The notes under the pieces were generated by a model that saw only the letters and a program-made list of their open reading frames with translations, was not told where the DNA came from and ran no database searches. Positions 27,177-39,500 of a DNA stretch of 64,000 nt are shown here, piece by piece. The stretch's first letter is position 1; every line of letters starts with the position of its first letter. The DNA comes from Paludibacteraceae bacterium. Lineage in GTDB: Bacteria; Bacteroidota; Bacteroidia; Bacteroidales; Paludibacteraceae. Both the position numbers and the translations under genes were made by a program. Location of the stretch: positions 558,001 to 622,000 of the forward strand of contig JAFTXV010000007.1 of the NCBI GenBank assembly GCA_017461505.1, read 5' to 3'.

Positions 27177-27557
27177 ATGGCTATAAGAATTGTCGGTGTA
27201 GATTTACCACAAAACAAGTGTGGCGAAGTCGGTTTGACTTACATCTACGGAATAGGTCGTTCAAGCGCAAAGAAGATCTTGGCAGAGGCAGGCGTTGACC
27301 CAAGCATCAAGGTACAAGATTGGACGGATGACCAAGCAGCTAAAATTCGTGAGATCATCGGTGCTAAGTACAAAGTAGAAGGTGACTTGCGTTCTGAAAC
27401 ACAACTCAACATCAAGCGATTGATGGATATCGGTTGCTACCGTGGTGTGCGTCACCGTATTGGTCTTCCATTGCGTGGTCAATCCACCAAGAACAACGCT
27501 CGTACGCGTAAAGGTAAAAAGAAAACTGTTGCAAACAAGAAGAAAGCAACGAAGTAA
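27177..27557 (+). CDS. rpsM: 30S ribosomal protein S13
   Basis: A 126-residue uS13 of the 30S head. [34 protein letters not shown] and the basic tail [20 protein letters not shown] are conserved. Confidence 0.98.
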   Translation: MAIRIVGVDLPQNKCGEVGLTYIYGIGRSSAKKILAEAGVDPSIKVQDWTDDQAAKIREIIGAKYKVEGDLRSETQLNIKRLMDIGCYRGVRHRIGLPLRGQSTKNNARTRKGKKKTVANKKKATK

Positions 27558-27590
27558 TCAAGTATCAACAACCTATAATATCTATCAATT

Positions 27591-27980
27591 ATGGCAAAGA
27601 AAACTGTTGCAGCTAAGAAGCGCGTTGTAAAGATTGACGGTGTTGGTCAACTTCACGTTATGTCTTCTTTCAACAATGTGATTGTTACAATCGCTAACGG
27701 CGAGGGTCAAGTTATCTCTTGGTCATCAGCTGGTAAAATGGGCTTCCGTGGCTCTAAAAAGAATACTCCATATGCAGCTCAAACTGCTGCTGAGGATTGC
27801 GCAAAGGTCGCTTTTGACCTCGGCTTGCGCAAAGTAAAAGCGTATGTTAAAGGTCCTGGACAAGGTCGTGAGAGCGCTATCCGTGCGTGCGCTAACGCTG
27901 GTATCGCAGTAACTGAGATCGTTGACGTTACTCCTATGCCTCACAATGGTTGCCGTCCTCCTAAACGTCGTCGTGTATAA
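27591..27980 (+). CDS. rpsK: 30S ribosomal protein S11
   Basis: A 129-residue uS11 on the platform. [38 protein letters not shown] and the C-terminal [18 protein letters not shown] are diagnostic; NG in this tail is the site of isoaspartate formation in E. coli. Confidence 0.98.
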   Translation: MAKKTVAAKKRVVKIDGVGQLHVMSSFNNVIVTIANGEGQVISWSSAGKMGFRGSKKNTPYAAQTAAEDCAKVAFDLGLRKVKAYVKGPGQGRESAIRACANAGIAVTEIVDVTPMPHNGCRPPKRRRV

Positions 27981-28007
27981 TTGTTTAACTATTAAAAACG
28001 TAATAAA

Positions 28008-28613
28008 ATGGCAAGATATATTGGACCAAAATCACGTATCGCACGTCGTTTCGGAGAGGCTATCTTCGGCCCAGACAAAGTGCTTGACAAACGTAACTAC
28101 GCTCCAGGTCAACACGGCGTAAACCGTCGTAAAAAAATGTCTGAGTACGGTACTCAGCTCGCTGAAAAGCAAAAAGCTAAATACACCTATGGTGTACTCG
28201 AGCGTCAATTCCGTCTCCTTTTTGCTAAGGCTTCACGTATCAAAGGTATTACTGGTGAGATCCTTCTCCAACTCTTGGAGTCTCGCTTGGACAATATCGT
28301 ATATCGTCTCGGTATGGCACCTACACGTGCTGCTGCGCGTCAGCTCGTTAGCCACCGCCACATCACCGTTGACGGTAAAGTGGTAAATATCCCTTCTTAT
28401 GAGGTAAAACCAGGTCAAGTAGTAGCTGTTCGCGAGAAAGCTAAATCTCTCGAAGTGATTGCTGCTTCTTTGGACGGTTTCAACCACAGCAAATACAGCT
28501 GGCTCGAGTGGAACGAGGCTGAGAAGGCAGGTAAATACCTCAACATCCCACAACGTGAGGATATCCCTGAGAATATCAAGGAGCAATTAATCGTCGAGTT
28601 GTACTCTAAATAA
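28008..28613 (+). CDS. rpsD: 30S ribosomal protein S4
   Basis: A 201-residue uS4, assembly initiator and alpha-operon repressor in E. coli. [38 protein letters not shown] and the S4 RNA-binding domain [20 protein letters not shown] are visible. Zinc cysteines are absent (C-minus form). Confidence 0.98.
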   Translation: MARYIGPKSRIARRFGEAIFGPDKVLDKRNYAPGQHGVNRRKKMSEYGTQLAEKQKAKYTYGVLERQFRLLFAKASRIKGITGEILLQLLESRLDNIVYRLGMAPTRAAARQLVSHRHITVDGKVVNIPSYEVKPGQVVAVREKAKSLEVIAASLDGFNHSKYSWLEWNEAEKAGKYLNIPQREDIPENIKEQLIVELYSK

Positions 28614-28624
28614 TAATTAAATTC

Positions 28625-29617
28625 ATGGCAATATTAGATTTTATTAAACCTGAAAAGGTGATCATGTTGGATTCAAGCAAAGATCACGGAGTTTTTGAGT
28701 TCCGTCCGCTTGAACCGGGTTATGGTATCACAGTAGGTAATGCTATTCGTCGCGTGCTTATCGGTTCGCTCGAGGGCTTTGCTATCTGCTCTATTAAGAT
28801 CAATGGTATTGATCATGAATTTGCTACTATCCCTGGTGTTATCACCGACGTGACCAACCTTATTCTTAATCTCAAGCAAGTACGCTTCATCCGCAAAGAG
28901 GGAATCGATGCTTCTGAGGAAACCATCCGTATGCACGTGAAGGGCAACAATGTTCTTCTTGCAGGTGAACTCAATAGCTACCTTCAATCTTTCGACGTGC
29001 TCAACCCAGAGTTGTTGCTCGCCGAGATGGATGAGTCTGCTGACTTCGAGATTGAGATCAATATCAATAAGGGACGTGGTTACGTATCTGCTGACGAGAA
29101 TCATCAAGCCAGCGATGCTATTGGCGTTTTGGCTATTGATAGCATCTACACACCAATCCGCAATGTGAAGTATAGCATCGATGCATACCGTGTAGAGCAA
29201 CGTACTGACTATGAGAAACTGACTCTCGAAATCACTACTGATGGCTCTATTACTCCTCAAACTGCACTCACAGAGGCAGCTAAACTCCTCATCTACCACT
29301 TTATGCTCTTCTCTGATGAGCGTATCGTGATCGAGGATCAAACCAAGCCTGTGGACAATGCACTCAACGAGGAGTTCCTCAAGATGCGTCAATTGCTCAA
29401 CCAACGACTCGTGGATATGGATCTCTCTGTGCGTGCACTCAACTGCTTGAAGGCTGCAGAGGTAGATACATTGGGTCAATTGGTGAAGTATCATCGTTCT
29501 GACCTCCTCAAGTTCCGCAACTTCGGTAAGAAATCTCTCACCGAGTTGGACGAACTGCTCGAGAAGAACGGACTTGCATTTGGCATGGATATTAGCAGAT
29601 ACAAACTTAATGATTAA
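28625..29617 (+). CDS. rpoA: RNA polymerase alpha subunit
   Basis: A 330-residue alpha subunit. The N-terminal dimerisation domain is seen in [20 protein letters not shown] and [20 protein letters not shown] linker runs around residues 230-250, and the C-terminal promoter-binding domain has [20 protein letters not shown] and LRNFGKKSL-like sequence ([17 protein letters not shown]). It starts 11 bp after rpsD. Confidence 0.98.
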   Translation: MAILDFIKPEKVIMLDSSKDHGVFEFRPLEPGYGITVGNAIRRVLIGSLEGFAICSIKINGIDHEFATIPGVITDVTNLILNLKQVRFIRKEGIDASEETIRMHVKGNNVLLAGELNSYLQSFDVLNPELLLAEMDESADFEIEININKGRGYVSADENHQASDAIGVLAIDSIYTPIRNVKYSIDAYRVEQRTDYEKLTLEITTDGSITPQTALTEAAKLLIYHFMLFSDERIVIEDQTKPVDNALNEEFLKMRQLLNQRLVDMDLSVRALNCLKAAEVDTLGQLVKYHRSDLLKFRNFGKKSLTELDELLEKNGLAFGMDISRYKLND

Positions 29618-29636
29618 TTAAAAAAGTAAAACAAAA

Positions 29637-30128
29637 ATGAGACATAATAAGAAATTCAATCATCTTGGTCGTAAAGCAGCGCACCGTCATGCAATGCTTT
29701 CCAATATGGCTTGCTCACTCATTGAGCACAAGCGTATTAAGACCACTTTGGCTAAGGCAAAAGCGCTCCGCATGTATGTAGAGCCACTCCTTACCCATGC
29801 AAAAGAGGACACTACAGCTAACCGCCGTCTCGTCTTCGCTAAACTCAAACAAAAAGAGGTTGTTACCGAGCTCTTCCAAAATGTAGCAGAGAAGATTGCT
29901 AACCGTCCAGGTGGCTACACCCGTATCCTCCGCACTGGTTTCCGTCTTGGTGATGCTGCTGAGATGTGTATCATCGAGCTCGTTGACTACAACGAGAACA
30001 TGCTCAAGACTCCTAAGGCAGCTGCTAAGAAGACCACACGTCGTGCTGGTAAGAAAGCTGCTGTGAAGGCTGAAGCTCCTGTAGAGGCTGCTGTTGAGGC
30101 ACCTGCTACCGAAGCTGCTGCTGAGTAA
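29637..30128 (+). CDS. rplQ: 50S ribosomal protein L17
   Basis: A 163-residue bL17. [20 protein letters not shown] and [21 protein letters not shown] are the family core (to about residue 125). The extra tail of about 40 residues is Lys/Ala/Glu rich ([20 protein letters not shown] and so on), a common extension in Bacteroidota. It is the last gene of the superoperon. Confidence 0.98.
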   Translation: MRHNKKFNHLGRKAAHRHAMLSNMACSLIEHKRIKTTLAKAKALRMYVEPLLTHAKEDTTANRRLVFAKLKQKEVVTELFQNVAEKIANRPGGYTRILRTGFRLGDAAEMCIIELVDYNENMLKTPKAAAKKTTRRAGKKAAVKAEAPVEAAVEAPATEAAAE

Positions 30129-30133
30129 ATACA

Positions 30134-30169
30134 AGTTGTCTGACATGTCCGACTTGTCCGACACGTCTG
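30134..30169 (+). repeat. Four tandem 9-bp repeats after rplQ
   Basis: Units GTTGTCTGA, CATGTCCGA, CTTGTCCGA, CACGTCTGA follow the rplQ stop directly and precede the terminator. The same family lies after the SusD gene (57983-58018). Confidence 0.75.
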
Positions 30170-30177
30170 ACTACTAT

Positions 30178-30212
30178 AAAAAAATCGCATCCTTTTGGGT
30201 GCGATTTTTTTT
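30178..30212 (+). terminator. Terminator of the ribosomal superoperon
   Basis: A stem of about 11 bp (AAAAAATCGCA/TGCGATTTTTT), with TCC/GGG extending the stem inward, is followed by T8. It lies 50 bp after rplQ. Confidence 0.92.
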
Positions 30213-30225
30213 ACCAAAACAAATC

Positions 30226-30290
30226 AACTCCTAAACTCCTAAACTCCTAAACTCCTAAACTCCTAAACTCCTAAACTTCTAAACTTCTAC
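30226..30290. repeat. Tandem 8-bp repeat AAACTCCT
   Basis: About eight contiguous units of AAACTCCT, the last two changed to AAACTTCT. The stretch 30291-30420 after it has no gene; it holds a short TACCACTC-type repeat and A-rich sequence before the next promoter. Confidence 0.88.
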
Positions 30291-30422
30291 CCCCCATACC
30301 ACTCCCGTACCACTCTGCTAGCATTCTGTACTTTCTCGGTAGGTAGTCGGCTATTATGAGTGCAATTTTTATATACAAACCAACGAGAAAATAATATTTT
30401 TTTAAAAAAAAAGCGAAAATTC

Positions 30423-30453
30423 TTGTATATTTAGCAAAAAAATTGTAACTTTG
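30423..30453 (+). promoter_or_regulatory. Promoter of the giant T9SS protein gene
   Basis: TTG (30423-30425), 20 bp, TAACTTTG (30446-30453). The ATG is at 30532, leaving an untranslated leader of about 70 nt. Confidence 0.85.
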
Positions 30454-30531
30454 CCCGCCGTTTTGTATTTCCTGCTATTGGCAATTATCTTTTAAGGTAC
30501 TAAATAATATTAACTAAAAACATTCAAGCTT

Positions 30532-33500
30532 ATGAGAAAAACATTATTAACTCTCATTCTGGCTGTCGTTTCGAGCGCATGTGCATGGGTGCATGCTCAG
30601 ACTATCGTTTTGTCTGAAAGTTTTGAAAACGGAATGCCAGCAAGCTGGACCCAAGAAAATGTGATTGGATCCACATCTTGGACTACTGAAGTAGCTACTG
30701 CTGCAGTGGATTTGACTTATCCTGCAGGTACTGCTTCTGGTGTCGGACGCGCTGTTTTGCGCAACGAGACAGGTGAGACGCAAGGCTATAAGACGCGTCT
30801 TATAACTCCTTGGATGAATCTCGACACTATCTTTCAACCTATTCTGAGATACTACCATGCTCAGATGAAATGGACCGCAGATTTCGATACATTGCGTGTA
30901 TTGTATCGCAATTCTAAAGGAGGTGAATGGCAAGTGCTACAAGAGTTTACGCAGCCTATACAAAGATGGACTAAAGAGGAACTCGATTTGCCACAACCTT
31001 CTACGGAGTATCAACTCTGCTTCGAAGGTACCGACAATCTTGGTCGTGGTATCGTATTGGATAGTGTGATGGTTCGTTCAAAACCAGAATGTACTATTCC
31101 ACACGATATGTCATTAGCCAATATGAGCGACAATGGTGTTACTTTGCTTTGGCAAGCCAGCTATGATGCTTCTAAGTACGATGTAGTACTCATTAAATCC
31201 GATGAAGTGTTGGATATTGATACCTTGAGCGAAACATCTAAAGAGGCATTGGTAGTTGTTGACACTACCATTACGGGTTTCACTTTCCAATGTCGTTTCA
31301 CCAATTTGGAGCCAAAAACCAATTATGTGGCGTATGTGCGTTCTATCTGCGATATGGAGAATAGTTCTTGGGGCGTTTTCCCATTCTTTATGAAAGCCGT
31401 GAAGAATATCCCATATTATGAGAACTTTGATATGGTTCAAAACGCAGGAACGTTACACCGCATTTCTGGTTGGACATATGGAAATAACACTGGTAACTTC
31501 AATCCATTCATCAATACCCACCAGTCAGAGGCAGATGCCAAGGCATACGTCATGAGTGGTACTGCACTATGTTTTACAGGCGGTAACAATGTCGGAAGTG
31601 GATTTGACATTCCTGCTGGCTTGTATGTATATGCTGCTTCTCCAGAGTTAAATGTAGAAAGCATACAACCTCTGCAAGTGCGCTTCTGGGGTTCGCTCGG
31701 AAAGTACGGTAGCATGAGTGACAACGCGCGCGCGATTATAGTAGGTGTGATGGAAGATGCTGAAGATATCACATCATTCGTGCCAGTAGATACTATGAAA
31801 CTTTGGAAGTTTGCCACCTACGAGGAACATATCACCTCTTTTGCAAACTATACTGGCGAAGGTAAGGTGATTGCTTTTGCAAGTTATTTCGACCAACCTA
31901 ACCAGTTCTACATTGATGATATGACAGTGGAGTATGCTCCTGCTGTTGCCAAAGTGAGTGGCGTAAATGCTATTCCAGCTATCACGGAAGCTACCATATC
32001 ATGGAATAACGTGGCAGCACCTTCGTACTCATTGCTCATATCCACTGACTATACTACTCAAGTGGACACCTTGTCAGCTGTTCAAAAAGTAGTAGATACC
32101 AAGGTGAATGCAGCCACTAACTATACTGCAAAAGGCCTCACCGAAGGAACCAAGTATTATGTATATGTGAAAGCAGAGGGTAGCCAAGAGTGGTCCAATG
32201 CCGTTGATTTTACCACTTCTTGCAAGCGAGCAATCCCTATGGTGTTCGGTTTTGAAGAGTATGAGGGAATCTACTCCGAATATAACGAGCGAAACAATAC
32301 AACCAATAAATATCCTGCGTGTGTGCAAATCTATTCTACCGATGTACAATTCCCACGCTGTATCTCAGGCTCGTCATATAGACACTCGGGGGACTATGGC
32401 TTCTACCATAATCTGCCAGTAAGACGCGATGCATGGATTGTATTCCCATACGTAGATACCCTTATCCAAGGGGTAGAGATTGAGTTCTACATGAAGTCTT
32501 CTAGTACAAGTTACAAGAATACAGCTATTGAGATTGGTGTGATGGAAGATCCCGATGACATCAATACATTCGAATCTGTTGCATTGGCACAAAACGGAAC
32601 TACTACTTGGAAACGTTTCTATGCTAACTTTACAGAATACAAGGGAGCAGGCAAATACATCGCTCTGCGTTGGGCATTCAACGAAGCAGGTGGCGCTACG
32701 GGCACATATGCCAACTCCTACCCATATATTGATGATGTGCTCATCCAAAAATTGGGTGATTGTATCACCCCTAAACTGGAAGTAGAAGAAGTCACCATGG
32801 AGACTGCTACCTTGTCGTGGACCGCTCTCAATATGACCCAGTTCCAAGTGATTATTGACTCGTTGGCTACACGTGACGAGAAGGTGTTAGATGAGATTAC
32901 ACTACAATCGGAAGAAGAGTGGGCTGATGGTATATATTATATGATGAACGTCAAGGATACTACAGCGATTACGCTACCAAAAGAGAAATTGCGCCCAGGA
33001 CGTACCTATTATGCGTATATTCGCTCTGTCTGCGATTCTGCAGAATATAGCTATTGGAGCGCGCCATTGCCTTTCACGTTGTTATTCCCAGAAATATTGC
33101 CTATACCTTATACCGAAACATTCGAAGGATTCGGTGACGGTTCAGGTACAATGGCAGCTGGCTGGACTAGAGCTGATAAAACAAAAACTTATCCATACCT
33201 CTATGGCACATATAAGCATACTGGTGAAGCTAGTTTGTACATGTATTATTCTACCAGTAGTACTGAACTATATGCTCCATTATTTGAAATCGATGACATG
33301 TCCAACATGCTGATCTCATTGTGGGGTAGAGCATCTTCGGCAGCATCCGCTACTTATGTTGACTCTCTGTATATTGGTGTAGGTAATAATCCGGATGATC
33401 CTAATGATGTAATCACATGGTTGGATACTATTTCTATCCCAACAACCGCCTTTACTAAGTATCGTACGCGTCTCGCAGGATGGCAACCATCGATGGGTAG

Positions 33501-36500
33501 GAGAGTGGTGTTCAGCACATTAAATGCAAAAAGTAATACATTGTATTTGGATGATATTACCTTTGAAAGTATCTTCAATGCTACGCCATACGATATGGAG
33601 GTGTTGGATGTAACCGACGTAGAGGCTCGCTTTACATGGGAAGGCGAAGCTACCAAAGGATGGACTGTAGTTGTTACTAAGGAATCTGTCAATCCTGATA
33701 GTATAAGCACATTGGATCCTTCGGTAGTAGTGTGCTCAGAAGTTACTACCACCAAGCCTTTTGTAGTTACAGGTCTGTCTGCACAAACCAACTACTACGC
33801 ATATGTGAAGCCCGTGGAAGGCAATGCAGAGTGGAGCGAAGAACTCAATATCTTGACACAATGCTTGAAACTGAAGCCAAGCCGCCAGTTTAAGATGACA
33901 TTTGAGGATTTGCTACCTAAGAGCACAACAACAATTTCTTCTTTTGCCAAGAGTACCTTCCCTGATTGTTGGGTACGACATGGAGCGGATGAAAACGCGT
34001 CGTCTATAAGCTATACGCCATATATTTATCAATATAGTACAACTTCCAATATAACGCCAACATCGTACGTTCATGATGGTTTAGCATCTGCTAAGATCTA
34101 TACAAGTACTTCGAAATACCCAGCATGGTTTACCACACCTGATTTGGCTGCCAAGAACATGTCAAATGTGACTGTGAAATTCTGGGCTAGAGCAAGTAGT
34201 GCTGCGTATGAAATGCAGTTTGGTGTGATGGTAGATCCAGATGATCCTGCTACCTTTACCAAGTTGGCAGATATCAAACCTGGTGTTACGGCATGGATAC
34301 AATATTCGTTCTTGCTTGAAGAATATGGATATAAACCAGAAATGGGTACCTATATTGCATTCATGCAAAATCAACCCAAAGCTTGGACATACTATATTGA
34401 TGATATTGAAATCAACGAAAGTACATGTCGTCCTGCCAATCCACTCTTGTCCAAGTTGACCCACAATAGCGTGCGTATGACTTACTCTCCAGAGCCCGTG
34501 AATATGCGCATAGTTATGGCAAAGGACTATAAGCTCAATGCAGATAGTCTGAATGTATATGACTCGGTGCTGATCAACAAGTTGAAGACACAGGGTGTAA
34601 TTCTGATGGATAGCATTGTTAGTGGCCAGATGGGTATTCCATTTACAGCTCTTGAGAGCAATACCGACTATTCTGTAGCCCTGCTGACCATCTGCGAGGA
34701 TGATATCACCTCATGGGTAACCACCTCATGGACTACCATGTGCGATCCTACACCAGTGAATGACTCTGTCTTTATAGATTTTGAGGCCGGTTATAATGAC
34801 ACCACACTTCAATCTCCAGGTACAAATATGCGCCCTATTCCATGCTGGATTACGGGAAGCAAGTCCAAAGCAGCTTCCCAAACGAATATCCCATATGTAT
34901 TGAAGGGTACGGTGGCTCCTGCGGGTGAGAAGTCACTGAAGTTCCATTCTACTACATCCAATAATGGTGCCTATGCAATCATGCCTGCTATGGATGTGGA
35001 TAGTATTACCAAGTATGAACTGTCGTTCTTAGGACGCGCAGTAGGAGGAACAACTACTTCTGCCCCTACTTATGGTGAGTTAAGCTCTACGTACAAAGGA
35101 GCTATCATTGTAGGTGTGGTAACTGACCCATCTGACCTTTCTACGTTTGTAGGAGTAGATACGGTGGATTTAGATGATAATGCAGTGCATAAATGCAAAG
35201 TGCGCTTTAGCTCTTACAAAGGTGATGCCAACGATGAATATGGAAAATTTGTAGCATTCCTATCTGAGTTCAATAGTACAAACATCTTCTATGTGGATAA
35301 CCTTTCTTTCGCAAAGATTGATCCATGTGGCGAACCACTTAGTATAGGTGCAGATTCTATTGGCATATCAGATGCTTTGATCGCATGGAATGGTACTACG
35401 AGCTCGTATCGAGTAGTGCTTTCAGAAGAACCTCTAGAAGAAGCAGAATGGGAGAACTATAAGCAGTATATTGTGGACGATACAGTTTCGACTACATCTT
35501 ATCAAGTTCGAGGTTTGCGAAGCAACACACAATACTTTGTATATGTGAAGGCATTGTGCGATGGAGGCGAAGGTAAATGGAATTTGCAAGGAACTAATTT
35601 CGTTACCGATTGCGCTACCCTATTATCGTTGCCATATGAAGAAGATTTCGATCACTATACATCTTCTTCTACCAAGAATCCACCAGCATGTTGGACCACG
35701 TTCAATAAACTGCTGATGAATACAGATGCATCTTATCCATCCGTGTACAGTAGTGCGAAGTATGGTTCTGCAGGTAATGGCTTGTATTGGTATATCGCTA
35801 CTGCTGATACGATAGCGAGCCGTCGTCCTACGATTGCTACATTGCCTGTAGAGGATATCAGCAAGGTCATGATTTCATTCAAGTTGAAATGTAGTGCTAG
35901 TGCTGCCAAACCAAGTATGTTGGCATTGGGATATGCAACCGATATTTCTTGCATAGATAGCTTGATTGCTACCGTGCAATATGTGGATACCGTATATCCA
36001 GGGATTAGTTCTACCGAATGGGTGGAATATGCACGTGATATGAAGGATGCACAAGGTACAAACGTGTATATCGTGCTATCTCAACTATATGGAAGTGCAT
36101 CAGGAACTTATCTGTATATGGATGACTTCAAAGTGGAGAAGACTCCTACTTGTTTCACTCCATCTGCAGAGGTATTAGAGACTACATACGATGAGGTAAT
36201 ACTCGGTATCACTCCATTCTTGGAGGGTGATAAGGCATGGGATGTAATGCTGGTTAGCGAGGATTATACAGATACCGTCATGGCTACCGTAGATACTACC
36301 ACTGCTACCGTAGGCGGATTGATGTATAGTACTAACTACAATATGTACGTGCGTACCAATTGTGGTGAAGGCGATGTGTCTGAATGGTCAGACCCACTCT
36401 ATCTTTCTACTAAATATAAGATAGGTGATGGCACCTTCTATTCCTTTGAGAAGGAAGATGGCGCTGTACGTACTCCTATCAGTACTTCGGATACCTATGT

Positions 36501-39500
36501 GGCTCACCCAAGTTTGTATATTGGTGAGAACAATGGAACAACCAATGCTAGTTATATGCCATATCAGGTTGTTCAGACGGGTACGGCTAAGAAAGCGCGC
36601 ACAGGCGATGCCTCCATGCAATTTTATGCAACCAGTGCTTCGTTCTACCAAGCTTGGATGGCATTACCTATGATTTTAGGAGAAGACTCTTTGCAAATGC
36701 GTTTTGATATGCGTGCGGCTACTGTTAACGGAGGTGATACAATCCTAGATACAAACAACTACAGTCCTATAGCTCGTTTCCAAGTGGGTGTGATTGATGA
36801 TGACTACGATTTGGATTCTTATGAGGTATTGGTAGAATACAAACCTTCTACTCTGGTACTAAGAGAGCGTGTAACTGAAGAAAAGAACTTGCTGTTCGAT
36901 CAAATCGTAGTTCCTCTGCCAAAAGATTTGACGGGAAAACGCATCGTTTTGATGAATCCTACCAATGCTTATAGTGCCTACGTCTTTGTGGATAACTTGC
37001 GATTAGAAAAGAAACTGGGTTGGCAAACTCCTACTATCACCACTTCTACAGTCACTCCAACATCATTGACAATTGATTGGAATGCAGCTGGTAGTGATAA
37101 GTGGAATGTTTATCTAACCCAAAGCGTAGCAAACTTCCCATTGGCAAATATCCCAGCAGAGGATATTGTAGCTAAGCAAGAGGGATTGACCACTCCTACA
37201 GCTACTTTTGTTGGATTGGATCCAAATACAGAATACTACGTGTATGTACAAGTTGCTGGTCAAAACGATATTGCGGCTTCTTCACCACGTCGTATCTTCA
37301 AGACTCCTATGGATGTGAAGATATCCACCGATTCTATAATCACCTTCGAGGGCGTGCATAACACAACTACAGATGTGGACATGTATGCTCTGTTCCCATA
37401 CTCAACTACAAAAGGTGATACACTCTATGCCATGTCAATGGGCTGGTACACAGGCAACATGTCAAGTGTCACACGCTCTCATCGACCATGGGCACGCCTA
37501 AATGGATACTCAGTTACAAGTTCTAGTGCTGGCACCTCTTACGATGGCATTAAGGTGGCTTATCAAGGTGAACGCGCGTTGCAACTCTATTCGGCGGCAA
37601 CAAACAATCAACTAGGTGCGTATGCCGTAATGCCAGAGGTGGATGGCGACTATGACACGTTGCAGGTGAACTTCTATGCACGTCCATTCTACGAGGGTGA
37701 TGCAGGTAAGGTGGGTATTGCTGGTTCCACATACAAGAACAAGCCATTGGTTGTAGGTACGATGACCGATCCTAACAACCCTGCTACCTTTGTGGCTATT
37801 GACTCGTTGTACTATGAGGATATTTCCTTGACAACTTCATCGGAAGTAGCTCCTCTATACCGCGCTGGTTTCCAATACTACTCCTTCCGCCTAGCCAATG
37901 CAGTAGGTAAATATATTGCCTTCTCTGCTCCGGTGTTAGGACAATGGTATATTGATAATATCTCCTTCTCAGAGAAGACTTGCTTACCTCCTAATGGCCT
38001 CAAAGTAAATGATATTACTAAGAACTCGGCGGTGTTTACATGGGATACACAAGATGACAATGATTGTGTAGTTCAACTATCAAAGGCAGAAGGCTTTGCT
38101 GATGCGGCAATATTGTTTGTTGACACAGTACCTGCTGGCACCAAGGTGCAGCTCTCTAATCTCGAAAGTGTAACTACTTACTATGTGCGTGTTCGCGAAT
38201 TGTGCTCTGCAGATAATGAGTCCACTTGGGCAATGACATCATTTACTACTGAGTGCTACGAGACGAGCGGTAATTTCACCTGTGGCTTTGAGATTTCAGA
38301 GGGCCATGTACATCAAGGTTCTTCTACCTCTTCCACATACGATATAGCGCAATGTTGGACCACGGGAACTACTGCTAATACAACTTCTTGGTACATGTAT
38401 GTGCCTCGTGTTCAGGCGTCTAGTAGTACTTTCTACTCTCGCAATACAGTGGAATCTAACTTGCAATCTACTAGTTCCTTGCGCATGTATGCGTATGCAT
38501 CTAGTTCTTCCACATCATCATCGACATCTTACTACGATCAATGGGCTGTAATGCCTCGATTTGATATGGAAGCGATGGATACAGATACCATACAATTAGA
38601 GTTCTATGCTTTGGCTGGTGCGTATAATCCTACGAAGGGTACTATAAGCAGCTCATACACGGGTGATACCTATCTGCCAAGTATCGTAGTGGGCGTAATG
38701 AGCGACCCTAATGATATCTCTACCTTCGTGGCACTAGATACATGTACCTACGATTTGGCTAAATTGACCACTTCTACAGTGGCTATACCAGAGAACGAGT
38801 TTATGTTCCAACGCTTCGTGGTGCCTCTCAAGGGTATCAAGGGTAAAGGTGATTATCTGGCATTCAAGACCTATCTGATTGATTGGATTGAATCGCAACC
38901 AACCAGACCTGCAAGTTCCATGTACACTCAAATCTATCTGGATGATGTATCGATGCAAAAGTTCAACGAATGCTATATCCCTGATAATCTGGAAGCATCC
39001 GATATCATGGTTAGCACTGCAACACTCAGTTGGACTGGTGACGAAGGTGCTTCTTGGATAGTAAACCTCTCTACAGATCCACTATTCCAAGATCCTAAAC
39101 AAGCTATCTTGGACAAGGATACAGTAACTGAGATGACTATCCATGTAGAGGGATTGGATACAATGACCACTTATTACTGGAACGTTCAACAAATTTGTGG
39201 ACCAAAATCCATGTCTATGGTTAGTCAGACTGCAGTTTTCAAGACAGCATACGTGCCATTGTTCCATGAAGAGTTCTTGAATACTACTACAATTCCTGTG
39301 GATTGGGCACGCGATACTACTCGTGCATGCTACCTATTTAATGGCGCACCATTAAAGGGTGTTGGTACATCTTACGCTTGGTCTCGTACTACAGCTGCTG
39401 AGGGTCTCTCTGGTGCACACATGTATGCGCCTATGAACTCTGGTTCACCCACCTCCACCACTACTTACCTAAAGAAGTCTTGGCTGGTTACTCCTACTAT

